From CAYOYK01 sp964408185 (lineage in GTDB: Bacteria > Bacillota > Clostridia > Christensenellales > Aristaeellaceae): 64,000 bases of DNA. Of the stretch, positions 8,061 to 17,399 are shown one piece after another. The notes beneath the pieces are model-generated. The model did no database searches, was not told the origin of the DNA, and saw only the letters and a program-made list of their open reading frames with translations. The first letter of the stretch is position 1. Each line of letters begins with the position of its first letter. Location of the stretch: positions 7,888 through 71,887 of the forward strand of contig CAYOYK010000008.1 of assembly GCA_964408185.1 (NCBI GenBank). The letters are read 5' to 3'. A program made the translations under genes and the position numbers.

Positions 8061-11000
8061 ATGCACACGAACCCTACGCTGTTGGCGGTTACCCGTACCT
8101 CGGAGACTGTCCCTTGGCTGGACGCTCTTTTTGGAGAGCGCCTTTGTGTGCTGCGCGCGGGAGACGGGCCGCAGGCGATGAAGGAGCTGGCGGAGCACCC
8201 GGAGATCGAGCTCCTTGCCGTGGAAACGGAGGGGAAGCTGCCCGCGTGGGTACAGTGCGTGCATGAGCTGCCGCAATACGGGACGCTGCCCGTCCTCGCG
8301 CTGGTAAGCACGCCGGAGGCTGCCCAGGCGGCGCTGCTGGACGGCGCGGCCGATGTGCTTCGCGTGCCGGGCATGCCCGCCGAGGGCGAGCGCCGCGCGC
8401 TCAACCTCATCCGTATGGAGCGCATGGCGAGCGAGGGCCACGAGCGGGAGCGGAACGTCTATCAGGTAATGGATCACATGCCGTACGGCATCGGCCTGTA
8501 CCGCGTTTTGGACGACCGGCTGGAGCCGATTTATGTCAATACGGAGCTTGCGCGGCTGGCAGGGAGCACGCCGCAGCCCGGCAACCCTCTGCCCATGCTG
8601 CGCCGTGCGGACGCGGACGAGCTGCTGGCGCATCTGCTCGGCCCGGAAGGCGACGAGCCGTTTGCCATGGAATGCGACACGGACGGGCCGGAGCGCGCGT
8701 GCTGCCGGCAGTTCCTCAACGCGTACTCCATGCGGCACTTGTCCAGCCGCTCGCGCATCGTGCTGATCTCGCTGACGGATGTTACCCGCCAGCACGACGC
8801 GGAGCAGGCGCTGCAAAGGACAAGCAATCAGCTCCGTACCCTCATGGACACCGTGCCCGGCGGCATCATCATCTTTGCGGTGGGCGGGCCGAGCAATGTG
8901 GTTTATTTCAACGATACGGTGGCAAAGACACTGGGCTACACGCGCGACGAGTACATTGCCATCGCGGCGGGCGACCTCAAGCAGCATATCGTGCCGGAGG
9001 ACCGCCCGCGCGTGGAGGAGCTGCTGGACTCGCTGCCGGCCAACCCAAGGCGCGTGACCTGCGATTTCCGTGTGAATCAGAAATCGGGCGAGCAGCGCCA
9101 CATTACCATGAGCTGCGCGCCGGAGAGCGGAGACGGCAAAACCTGCATCTGCAACGCCGTATTCTTGGATATCACCAAGGAAAAGACCGAGGAGCGCAAG
9201 TCCGAGCTGGCCCTGAAGGAGCTGCGGTACCGCGCCGAGCATGACACGCTGACCGGCATTTGCAACCGCGAGAGCTTCTGCCTAAAGACCGACCGGATGC
9301 TCCGACAGCATCCGGAGCAGAGATACACGCTGGCTGTGCTGGATATTGACCGCTTCAAGGTCGTAAACGATCTATTTGGCAAGGAGGCCGGCGACCGCGT
9401 ACTGCTCTGCTTGGCAGATACGCTCAAGGCGCGGCATCATCAGCAGGGTACGTACGCGCGCATGGAGTCGGATCGGTTTGCGCTGTGCTGCCCGGAGGGC
9501 ATGCTGGACTGCGAGCAATTCCATCAGGATTTCCAGCGGCGCTTGACGGAATCTGGGCTGGACTACCATGTGGAGGTCAGCATCGGCCTGTACCGCGTGC
9601 ACAACCTCAACGTGTCGGTGCAAAACATGTGCGACCGCGCCGCTATGGCGATGCGCACCATCAAAAGCAGCGCCGTAGTTCGCTTTGCTTATTACGATGA
9701 GCATCTGCGCCAAACCCTGCTGGAGGAGCAGGAGATCATTGACGATATGTACGACGCGCTGAGCCGCGGCGAGTTTGTGCCCTACGTGCAGCCCATCTAC
9801 AACATCTCTACCGGCAAGCCCGTCAGCGCGGAGGTGCTCATCCGCTGGAAGCACCCGCGGCGGGGGTTCATCTCCCCGGCGCTGTTTGTTCCGCTGTTCG
9901 AGCGCAACGGCTTTATCACCAAGCTGGATTCCAACGTGTGGGAGAGCGCGTGTCGGCTTTTGGCGCAATGGAAGGCGGCGGGCTGCGGCCTTCCGCTGAG
10001 CGTCAACATCAGCCGCGTAGACCTGTACAGCCCAAAGCTGTGCGAGCAGCTGCAAGCGCTGGTCAACAAATACGGCCTTACGCCCGATCTGCTCAAGCTG
10101 GAGATCACCGAGAGCGCCTACACCGAGAACCCCGGCGAGCTGCTGGTCGTGGTCAATCGCTTGCGGGAAGCGGGCTTTCACATTTTGATGGACGATTTTG
10201 GCAGCGGGTATTCCAGCTTGAACATTCTCAAGGATATGCCTGTGGATACCCTCAAGATCGACATGCGCTTTCTGGCCGAGCTGGAAACCTCCGCGCGCGC
10301 GGCCAGCATTATTACCAGCGTGGTGCGCATGGCCAAATGGCTCAACATCCCCGTCATCGCGGAGGGCGTGGAAACCCAGCAGCAGGTTGATTTTCTGCGC
10401 TCCATTGGCTGCAATCAGGTGCAGGGCTTCTTTTACGCCAAGCCCATGCCTGCCGATGAGCTGGAGACGCTGCTGCTGGGAAGGCAGTATGTCCAGAAGC
10501 CCTGCATCGACGAGCCTGCGGATATTGACGTCGGCGCGGTCTGGGATGCGAACGCCCAGTTCAACACGCTCCTCAACGGAATGATCAGCGGCATCGGCCT
10601 GTACGAGCTGGCGGGCGACGTGCTGGAGGTACAGCGCGTGAACGACGCGTATTACGATTTGTTTGGCATGACGCCAAGCCAGCTCTTTGCCGAGGGCCGC
10701 AACGTGCTGGCTCGCCTCAACCCGGCGGACAGGCAGGCGGCGCTGGACGCGTGCCGCCGCGCGCTGCAAACGCGGCGCGTAGAGCAGGTGACGGTGCGGC
10801 AGTACCATAAGGACGGCCGCATGCTGTGGATCGATGTGAAGCTCCGCTACATCAGCAAAGCGGGCGACCATCCCGTTTTTTACATGACGCTCAACGATTG
10901 TACTCAGCAGAGAGAATTTGAGATGGCGCGCGCGTTCCAGCAGTATACGGATGCGCTGCGCTCCCTGTACCGCAGCCTGTTTGAGCTGGATTTTGCCAAT

Positions 11001-13802
11001 CAGCGCGTGCGCTTGGTCTATCAGGCCGGCGACGGCGTCAAGCTGGAGGAAGGGGACCGCTCGCTTGTCGAGGCGCGCGCGTACTACTTGGAGCGCGTTC
11101 ACCCCGACGACCGCGACGGCATCGGGGAGGCGCTGACCGAGGAGAACTTGGCCGCAACGCTGCGCGCGCGGACGCACCTCCGGCTGGAGGCGCGCATGAG
11201 GCTGGACGACAGCGAGCGCTACCAATGGTCGGCGTTTCACGTTTTTTCCTTTGCGGACGCCGCGCGCGGGCGCACGCTTTATCTGTTGGGCGTGCAGGAT
11301 ATCGATGCGCGCAAGCGGGGACAGCGGCTTGCCGAGGAGAACCACATTCTCCAAGCCAAGCAGAAGGAGCAGGAGCGTTACCTCGCGCTGATGGAGGAGA
11401 CCGGCACTACCCTGCTGGACTGGGATTTGACAAAGAACAGCCGCTTCTATTGCTCCTCCGGCTTTGCCCAGTGGCGCATGAGCGACTACCCGCTGGAAGA
11501 AGTCGCGCGGGGGAAGCATCTGAAAGAAATCGTATTTGAGGACGATCGGCGCGTGGCGCTGATGCTCATGTCCAAGGCCGCGCAGTTTAAGGAATGCACG
11601 GCGGTCGTCCGCCTCCAAAAGAAGGTCGGCGGGATGAGCTGGTGCCGCGTCCGCGTGCTGGTTACGCGCGGAGCGGAGGACAAGCCTACGCGCATTGCCG
11701 CCACCATCTCCGAGATTGACGAGCAGATTCGCATGCGCGAGGACTATGTGCAGGCGCAGGCGCAGTTTCAGGCTTTCGCGGATAACTACATGGTCGGCCT
11801 TGGCGTGTACGAGGTATGGGGCGGGCAGAGCCACGCGACCTACCTCAGCGATGGCTTCTATCGCATGATGGGCTACGAGGACAAGGCGCAGTTTCATCAG
11901 GATCACACCGAGTCCGCGTACTTGGCCGTCCACCCGGACGACGTCGCCAAGTTTGACAGCGCCGTGGCGGGCATCATCCGCACGCGCGAGCCGTTTACGC
12001 TGGAATACCGCGCCGTGAGCAAAAACGGCGACGGCCTGTGGCTGCGCACCGAGACCTGCGCTTTGCCCCAGAAGGAGGGCGAGCACCTGCGCCTGCTGGC
12101 GGTGATCGCCAACATCACCGAGCTGAAGGAGACGCAGCGCCACCTGCAATGCCTGCTGGACGATATGCCCGTCGGCATGGGAATCTTCGATTTGGAGGGA
12201 GACGCGGTTCGCCCGCGTTACCTCAACGCCCGGATGCCGGAGCTGCTGGGCTACTCCCACGAGGAGCTGATGACGGGCGATTTTTCCACGCTGGGGGATC
12301 ATTTGGAGCGCCTGCAAAGCAAGACGCTCATCCACTCCGCACGTCAGCGGGCTGCAAAGGGCGCGTACATCACGCAGGAAACGCTGCAAATGCGGCGCAA
12401 GGACGGCGCGAGTATCTGGGTACAATCGGTGAACCGCATCGCGCAGGATGACGCGGGCAACACCGCCTGCTACGTGATGCTGAGCGACGTAACGGAAAAC
12501 GTCGTCGCGCGCCGCCGCCTGCGCTGGCAGGAGGAGCGCTATCGCCTGCTCGTGGAGCATACCGATTCCATTCTGTTTGACTATGACGTGGAGCGGGATG
12601 TGATGACATTCACCCTCCGGACGCGCGAGACCGACGCTCACGAGCGCACGCTTGACGATCACCTGCGGCGGCTGGAGGAATGCGAGATCGTTCAAAGCAG
12701 CTTCCGCGACGTCTACCGCGCCGCGCTGCTCACCGCGATCGATCATCCGGCGGAGGGAACGCTTGAGCTTCTGGCGGACTTTACGGGCGATGGCTACCGC
12801 TGGTGCCGCATGTATTATGTCAGCGTAGCCGACGAGAGCGGCCGCGTGTTCCGCGTGGTAGGCCGCGTGCTGAGCATTGACCGCGAGAAGGAGATCGAGG
12901 AGCGCCTGCGCATCGAGCGAAGGTATCGCCAAGCGCTGCTGGCGGAGACGCTGTACGTCTACGACGTCAACCCGGAGGACGGGCGCGTATCGCTTTTGCA
13001 CGCCGCGCCCAAAGCCGACGAGCGCTTTTTGCCATGGCAGGCCTATCGCCTGCAGGAGGGGAACCGCGAGAATTTCCATCCGGAGGACTGGCCCGCCCTG
13101 CAAGAGATGATCGCCCAGAAGAACTACGGCGCGTCCGACGACCAAACGGAGGCTCGCAGGCAATTCCGCATTATTGACCGCGCGGGCGAGTGGGTCTGGG
13201 TGGAGGCCGCCATCCATCCGCTCAGCGAGACGGAGAACGGCAAGCCGCGCCTGCTGATCTACCTCAAGGTGGTGGATACGCAGCGGCGGCGCGAGGAGGA
13301 GCTGCGCACGCGCGCGGAGCTCGATATCGTGAGCGGGGTGCTCAACCGCGCCACCACGGAGCAGCGCGTCAACGAGGCGCTGGCGACCGGACAGGAATGC
13401 GCCTTCCTTCTGCTGGATGTGGATAACTTCAAGCACATCAACGATACGCTGGGTCACGCCGCGGGCGATTCGGCCATCCGCGCCATCGGCGAAGCCCTGC
13501 GCGAGGGCGTGCGCTCCGGCGATGTGGTGGGCCGTGTGGGCGGCGACGAGTTTGCGGTGCTGCTCGCCGGCATCGCGTGCCGAGAAAGCGCGCTAAAGAA
13601 GGCAAACGCCCTGCTGCTGGAGCTGGGCGAGCGCTGCATGCAGGGGCTGGACGGGCTGCGCGTCACCGCCAGCATCGGCGTCACCATCGCGCCGGAGGAC
13701 GGCAGCACATTCCATGAGCTGTACCAAAAAAGCGACCAAGCCATGTACCGCGCCAAATCCGCGGGGAAGGGCCGGCCGGAGGCCTATTGCGCGGAGAAAT
13801 GA
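8061..13802 (+). CDS. Multi-PAS cyclic-di-GMP protein: PAS2-GGDEF(degenerate)-EAL-PASn-GGDEF
   Basis: 1913 residues, no membrane segment, so probably a cytoplasmic sensor. Residues 1-125 look like a receiver fold lacking a clear phosphorylation site. Two PAS domains follow (about 137-255, 262-385), then a GGDEF-type domain (about 385-545) whose signature is degraded to ESDRF, then an EAL domain (about 560-810) with all catalytic elements: EVL (591), SVNIS, LEITES, MDDFGSGYS, LKID, AEGVET, QGFFYAKP. About seven more PAS-like modules fill 830-1745, and a second GGDEF domain (about 1750-1910) has intact RVGGDEF and an upstream RSGD inhibitory I-site at the right five-residue spacing. The protein should both degrade and make cyclic-di-GMP, with the first GGDEF perhaps binding GTP to activate EAL. 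Ligands of the PAS modules are unknown. The start ATG 8061 has only a distant AAAGG. The gene is monocistronic. Confidence 0.9.
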   Translation: MHTNPTLLAVTRTSETVPWLDALFGERLCVLRAGDGPQAMKELAEHPEIELLAVETEGKLPAWVQCVHELPQYGTLPVLALVSTPEAAQAALLDGAADVLRVPGMPAEGERRALNLIRMERMASEGHERERNVYQVMDHMPYGIGLYRVLDDRLEPIYVNTELARLAGSTPQPGNPLPMLRRADADELLAHLLGPEGDEPFAMECDTDGPERACCRQFLNAYSMRHLSSRSRIVLISLTDVTRQHDAEQALQRTSNQLRTLMDTVPGGIIIFAVGGPSNVVYFNDTVAKTLGYTRDEYIAIAAGDLKQHIVPEDRPRVEELLDSLPANPRRVTCDFRVNQKSGEQRHITMSCAPESGDGKTCICNAVFLDITKEKTEERKSELALKELRYRAEHDTLTGICNRESFCLKTDRMLRQHPEQRYTLAVLDIDRFKVVNDLFGKEAGDRVLLCLADTLKARHHQQGTYARMESDRFALCCPEGMLDCEQFHQDFQRRLTESGLDYHVEVSIGLYRVHNLNVSVQNMCDRAAMAMRTIKSSAVVRFAYYDEHLRQTLLEEQEIIDDMYDALSRGEFVPYVQPIYNISTGKPVSAEVLIRWKHPRRGFISPALFVPLFERNGFITKLDSNVWESACRLLAQWKAAGCGLPLSVNISRVDLYSPKLCEQLQALVNKYGLTPDLLKLEITESAYTENPGELLVVVNRLREAGFHILMDDFGSGYSSLNILKDMPVDTLKIDMRFLAELETSARAASIITSVVRMAKWLNIPVIAEGVETQQQVDFLRSIGCNQVQGFFYAKPMPADELETLLLGRQYVQKPCIDEPADIDVGAVWDANAQFNTLLNGMISGIGLYELAGDVLEVQRVNDAYYDLFGMTPSQLFAEGRNVLARLNPADRQAALDACRRALQTRRVEQVTVRQYHKDGRMLWIDVKLRYISKAGDHPVFYMTLNDCTQQREFEMARAFQQYTDALRSLYRSLFELDFANQRVRLVYQAGDGVKLEEGDRSLVEARAYYLERVHPDDRDGIGEALTEENLAATLRARTHLRLEARMRLDDSERYQWSAFHVFSFADAARGRTLYLLGVQDIDARKRGQRLAEENHILQAKQKEQERYLALMEETGTTLLDWDLTKNSRFYCSSGFAQWRMSDYPLEEVARGKHLKEIVFEDDRRVALMLMSKAAQFKECTAVVRLQKKVGGMSWCRVRVLVTRGAEDKPTRIAATISEIDEQIRMREDYVQAQAQFQAFADNYMVGLGVYEVWGGQSHATYLSDGFYRMMGYEDKAQFHQDHTESAYLAVHPDDVAKFDSAVAGIIRTREPFTLEYRAVSKNGDGLWLRTETCALPQKEGEHLRLLAVIANITELKETQRHLQCLLDDMPVGMGIFDLEGDAVRPRYLNARMPELLGYSHEELMTGDFSTLGDHLERLQSKTLIHSARQRAAKGAYITQETLQMRRKDGASIWVQSVNRIAQDDAGNTACYVMLSDVTENVVARRRLRWQEERYRLLVEHTDSILFDYDVERDVMTFTLRTRETDAHERTLDDHLRRLEECEIVQSSFRDVYRAALLTAIDHPAEGTLELLADFTGDGYRWCRMYYVSVADESGRVFRVVGRVLSIDREKEIEERLRIERRYRQALLAETLYVYDVNPEDGRVSLLHAAPKADERFLPWQAYRLQEGNRENFHPEDWPALQEMIAQKNYGASDDQTEARRQFRIIDRAGEWVWVEAAIHPLSETENGKPRLLIYLKVVDTQRRREEELRTRAELDIVSGVLNRATTEQRVNEALATGQECAFLLLDVDNFKHINDTLGHAAGDSAIRAIGEALREGVRSGDVVGRVGGDEFAVLLAGIACRESALKKANALLLELGERCMQGLDGLRVTASIGVTIAPEDGSTFHELYQKSDQAMYRAKSAGKGRPEAYCAEK

Positions 13803-13858
13803 CGCGATGGCGGATATGCGGCGGTCTGTGCGTTTTTTGTTCTTTGCGGTTCATTGGT

Positions 13859-13887
13859 TTGACAGCGCGGAAGCGGGTGGCTATACT
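13859..13887 (+). promoter_or_regulatory. Sigma-A type promoter for asnA
   Basis: TTGACA (13859-13864), 17 bases, TATACT (13882-13887), 36 bases upstream of the asnA start. Confidence 0.75.
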
Positions 13888-13922
13888 GGTTGCATTCGCT
13901 ACGCCCGGAAAGGAGCCCTGTC

Positions 13923-14930
13923 ATGAGCAGAACCTATATTCCCGAAGGCTACAAGCCCCGACTTTCCTTGTACGAAACACAGGCCGCTATCAGCCTGATT
14001 AAGCGCACCTTTCAGGACGGCCTTGCCAAGGCGCTCAACCTCAAGCGCGTATCCGCGCCGCTGTTCGTGATTCCCTCCACCGGCCTTAATGACGATTTGA
14101 ACGGCGTGGAGCGCCCCGTCAGCTTTGATATCCCGGACGCCGGCATCGACGCGCAGGTTGTGCAGTCCCTCGCCAAGTGGAAGCGCATGGCCCTCTACCG
14201 CTACGACGTGCATCCCGGCAAGGGCATATACGCCGATATGAACGCCATCCGCCGCGACGAGACGCTGGACAACCTGCACTCGATCTATGTGGATCAATGG
14301 GATTGGGAGCGCGTGATCACCCGCGAGACCCGCACCCTGCAAATGCTGCGCATGACCGTGAGCGCCATTGTGGATTGCATCAGCGACGCGTCGCTGATGG
14401 TCAACGGCCGCTACCCGCAGCTTGGCACGCAGATTCGCGGCGAGGTGAGCTTTATCACGGCGCAGGAGCTGCTGGAGCTTTACCCGGAGATGACCCCAAA
14501 GGAGCGCGAGAACGCCTACCTCCGCGAGCATCCCATTACGTTTTTGATGGGCATCGGCGGCAGGCTCTCCAACGGGGAGCCGCATGACGGCCGCGCGCCC
14601 GATTATGACGATTGGAGCATGAACGGCGATCTGCTGTACTATAACCCCGTGCTGGGCTGCGCTTTTGAGCTGAGCTCCATGGGCATCCGCGTGGATCCCG
14701 ATACGCTTGACCGTCAGCTTACTCTGTCTGGCTGCGATAGCCGACGCGGGCTGCTGTTCCACAAAATGCTGCTGGCGGGCGAGCTGCCGCTGACGATGGG
14801 CGGCGGCATCGGGCAGAGCCGCCTGTGCATGCTGCTGCTGGGCAAGGCGCACATCGGCGAGGTGCAGTCCTCCATTTGGGATGAGGAAACTCACCGCGTT
14901 TGCGAGGCTCACGGCATTACGCTGCTCTAA
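13923..14930 (+). CDS. asnA: Aspartate-ammonia ligase (asparagine synthetase A)
   Basis: 335 residues, matching the roughly 330-residue family. AsnA makes asparagine from aspartate, ATP and ammonia; it is related to class II aminoacyl-tRNA synthetases. Recognisable segments include the N-terminal YETQAAISLIK, the SAPLFV strand, GLNDDLNGVERPVSF, the YVDQWDWE motif, and the C-terminal GGGIGQSR (class II motif 3, ATP-binding arginine). The start at ATG 13923 follows GGAAAGGAG. Its own promoter lies just upstream and the next gene has a separate extended -10, so it appears monocistronic. It uses free ammonia, as the cysteine-less CTP synthase at 1407 must. Confidence 0.95.
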   Translation: MSRTYIPEGYKPRLSLYETQAAISLIKRTFQDGLAKALNLKRVSAPLFVIPSTGLNDDLNGVERPVSFDIPDAGIDAQVVQSLAKWKRMALYRYDVHPGKGIYADMNAIRRDETLDNLHSIYVDQWDWERVITRETRTLQMLRMTVSAIVDCISDASLMVNGRYPQLGTQIRGEVSFITAQELLELYPEMTPKERENAYLREHPITFLMGIGGRLSNGEPHDGRAPDYDDWSMNGDLLYYNPVLGCAFELSSMGIRVDPDTLDRQLTLSGCDSRRGLLFHKMLLAGELPLTMGGGIGQSRLCMLLLGKAHIGEVQSSIWDEETHRVCEAHGITLL

Positions 14931-15087
14931 GCGCGGCGCGGATGCCCTCCGCCGCGACGGCAGGCTGAGGCGCGCTGTAAAAAAACTGCCGCGCGGCGCG
15001 GCGGCGCGCACGGGCAATCAAACTGTGGTATAATGATCTGACGGCAATGCCGACCTGCCCGGGGCGTGGCCCCAAAGGAGCAACCGT

Positions 15088-16266
15088 ATGATGATTTTAC
15101 AACGCATGCGTTGCGCGCTGCTTTGCCTGCTGCTGGCCGCCTGTCCGCTGCTGGCCTGCGCCGAGGACGCGGCCGCCGCGCCGGAGGCGACCGACGTGCC
15201 GCTGGTCGATCAGGCAATCGAGGAGGGCGTGGCCGAGGAGGATCTGCCCACCGACGAGGACGCCGCGATCGCCGCTGTGGACGAGGTGGCCGGCCCGCCC
15301 AGCATCGCGGGCTTGAAGCCGCTCTACACCACCGTGATCAAAATGCTGACGGCCACCGGCAAAAGCGTTGCGATCCGCTACGCGCAGGACACCGAGTCCA
15401 AGGCGCTCGGCTCCGTAGCGTCCGGCAAGACAGTCACCATCTACAAGGTGCTGCCGTCCTTCGTGCTCATCGAGTACCAAGGCGTCGTCGGCTACATCCT
15501 GCGCACCTGTATCGATGAAAACTGCGTGGCGATCGACCCCGCAAACACCGTGCCCTATGGGGTGATGCCCATGGCCTATGTGGCGACCACCAAACAGAGC
15601 ACGCCCGTTTATCAGACCAAGGATGTCAACGGCGATACGCAAAAGATCGTGCTGGGCGAGGGCGTCAAGGTGGCCATTATCGGCTTTGAGGACGGCTTTG
15701 CCAAGACCATCTATTGGCGCAGCTACGGCTACATCCCGGCGGATCGCCTCTGCGACCTCGTGGTGGTATCGCCCACCGAGGAGCCCCTCAGCGACGAGAC
15801 GCCCATCGCGGCGTTTACGTCCTTCTTCGAGTACGGGCTGGGTACCGAGGCCAATACCGGCCGCGTGCTCAACATCATCCGCAGCTGCGAGTTGATGACC
15901 CGCGTGATGCAGCCGGGCGAGCAGCTGGATTTTAACGCCGATATCGGCCCGTACAAACGCACCAACGGCTATTATCCCGCGCCAGTGCTGATAGGCGGAG
16001 GCAGCCAGCTTGGCTATGGCGGCGGCACCTGCCAAAGCTCAAGCACGCTGTATAACGCCATTCGGCAGCTACCCGGAATCACGGTGCTGTACCGCCGCCC
16101 GCATGGGCCGGGCAGCGCCCGCTATCTGCCCCAGCATACGGACGCGGCTGTGGGCAACACCTCCCTGAACCTTATCTTCCGCAATGATTATGATTTTCCC
16201 ATTCGCATCGTGGCCGAGAGCAAGGGCGAGGGAACGCTGACAATTATGATCTACAAGGGAGAATGA
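15088..16266 (+). CDS. VanW family protein with SH3-like domains, secreted
   Basis: 392 residues. A signal peptide (residues 1-25, ending LLACAEDA, with a cysteine that could also serve as a lipobox) is followed by an acidic Ala/Glu-rich linker, two SH3-like segments (about 70-140 and 160-230) and a C-terminal VanW domain (about 240-392). VanW is recognised from FNADIGPYKRTNGY, the glycine-rich IGGGSQLGYGGGTCQ and the LNLIFRNDYDFPI strand. VanW proteins accompany some vancomycin-resistance clusters but are widespread in Clostridia with unknown, probably wall-related, function. The SH3 modules suggest peptidoglycan binding. AAAGGAG precedes ATG 15088; a TGGTATAAT extended -10 lies at 15026-15034. 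The next gene follows after 48 bases. Confidence 0.87.
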   Translation: MMILQRMRCALLCLLLAACPLLACAEDAAAAPEATDVPLVDQAIEEGVAEEDLPTDEDAAIAAVDEVAGPPSIAGLKPLYTTVIKMLTATGKSVAIRYAQDTESKALGSVASGKTVTIYKVLPSFVLIEYQGVVGYILRTCIDENCVAIDPANTVPYGVMPMAYVATTKQSTPVYQTKDVNGDTQKIVLGEGVKVAIIGFEDGFAKTIYWRSYGYIPADRLCDLVVVSPTEEPLSDETPIAAFTSFFEYGLGTEANTGRVLNIIRSCELMTRVMQPGEQLDFNADIGPYKRTNGYYPAPVLIGGGSQLGYGGGTCQSSSTLYNAIRQLPGITVLYRRPHGPGSARYLPQHTDAAVGNTSLNLIFRNDYDFPIRIVAESKGEGTLTIMIYKGE

Positions 16267-16314
16267 CGTGCGCCCGGCCCGCTGTGCCGATCGACAACCA
16301 AAGGAGCGTTTTGT

Positions 16315-17331
16315 ATGAAGAAACGGTTTCTTTCCTTGCTGCTGTCCGTGCTGCTGCTGTCGATCCTTCTGCCGGGCGCGCAGGCCATCAGCTTTTCCAA
16401 TTACGCGCTGACACTCAACGATGATACGGTGTTGGTTTCCACGGCCAGCGCGACCGGGCAGGTGGTGGGCTTGCTTCCCGCCGCGACGCTGCTGGAGGTG
16501 CTCGGCCAAAGCATGACGGGCAAGGTGCTGTGGTACCATGTCAGCTGGAGCGGCACGACCGGGTATGTGTCCGCCGCGAACGTCCGGCTGCTTACCACCG
16601 ACGAGGCCAACGAGATGGCCGGGACCGGCGGGAGCGATACGCAGGCAGGAGGGGGCGCAACGCAGATCGGCGGGAGCAGTCCGCTGCGCGGGTACTCCTA
16701 CCAGACCGGCTACCAGTATGTGCAGTTTGGCAGCTATGCCTACCAGCGCCGTGGTGGGGAGGCCCCCATCCTGTGGCGCGTGCTGACTGTGGACGGCGGC
16801 TACGCGCTGCTGTGGAGCGAGTATATCGTGGACTGTCGCCCGTACTTGGAGGCTCCCTACGATAACGCGCCCACGAAGGGCTGCGCCTTTACGGACTCGG
16901 CTGTGTACTCCTTCCTCAATGGCGAGTTTGTCTACCGCGCGTTCGACGATACCGAGCGCGGCGCGCTGGTTGGCACCAGCCGGGGCTTGGCGTTTGTGCT
17001 CGATCAATCGGATCTGACGAATCCGGGCTACGGCTTCCAGAGCAACTCCAAGTCCCCCGACCCCAACCGCAGCGCGTATGCTACGCCCTACGCGGCCGCT
17101 TGCGGCTGCTTTGTGGCCAAGGAAGGCGGCGGCAGCAACTACTGGGTCTCCACCGTTACGCAGGGCTATATCGTCAACATGCACTACAACGGCTCCATGG
17201 GCAAGGCCAACGTATACCGCACGAACATTGGCGTGCGCGTCGCGGTTTGGGTGGATGTGAGCTTGTGTACGCTCTCCGGCGGTGACGGCTCGCTGAACAA
17301 CCCGTATCAATTTGGCGGCAGCAACGGCTGA
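16315..17331 (+). CDS. Secreted SH3 and DUF6273 domain protein
   Basis: 338 residues with a clear signal peptide cleaved near AQAIS (residue about 24). Residues 25-95 form an SH3-like domain of the bacterial SH3b type, ending in GYVSAANVRLL. A Gly/Ser/Thr-rich linker leads to a C-terminal domain (about 125-335) of the DUF6273 type: YVQFGSYAYQR, PILWRVL, ALLWSEYIVDCRPY and a late NIGVRVAVW. In this family the fold resembles the sulfatase-modifying/lectin-like domains found on many clostridial surface proteins; no enzyme activity is known. It shares the SH3 theme and probably a transcript with the VanW gene. AAAGGAG precedes ATG 16315, and a strong terminator follows. Confidence 0.82.
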   Translation: MKKRFLSLLLSVLLLSILLPGAQAISFSNYALTLNDDTVLVSTASATGQVVGLLPAATLLEVLGQSMTGKVLWYHVSWSGTTGYVSAANVRLLTTDEANEMAGTGGSDTQAGGGATQIGGSSPLRGYSYQTGYQYVQFGSYAYQRRGGEAPILWRVLTVDGGYALLWSEYIVDCRPYLEAPYDNAPTKGCAFTDSAVYSFLNGEFVYRAFDDTERGALVGTSRGLAFVLDQSDLTNPGYGFQSNSKSPDPNRSAYATPYAAACGCFVAKEGGGSNYWVSTVTQGYIVNMHYNGSMGKANVYRTNIGVRVAVWVDVSLCTLSGGDGSLNNPYQFGGSNG

Positions 17332-17345
17332 CCGCAGACAAAACG

Positions 17346-17383
17346 CACAGGCCCCGCCAACGAATGGCGGGGCCTGTGTTTCT
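17346..17383. terminator. Bidirectional terminator between the DUF6273 gene and spo0A
   Basis: A perfect 14-bp stem, CACAGGCCCCGCCA (17346-17359) with TGGCGGGGCCTGTG (17365-17378) and a five-base loop, followed by TTTCTG. It lies between convergent genes and can serve both. Confidence 0.85.
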
Positions 17384-17399
17384 GTATTTCACGGCGCGG

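Noticed and set aside
9372..13457. A 1361-codon open frame on the minus strand
   Set aside because: It is antisense to the well-supported PAS/GGDEF/EAL gene. Its composition (His, Arg, Ala, Val rich) is the usual mirror image of a high-GC coding strand and shows no domain.
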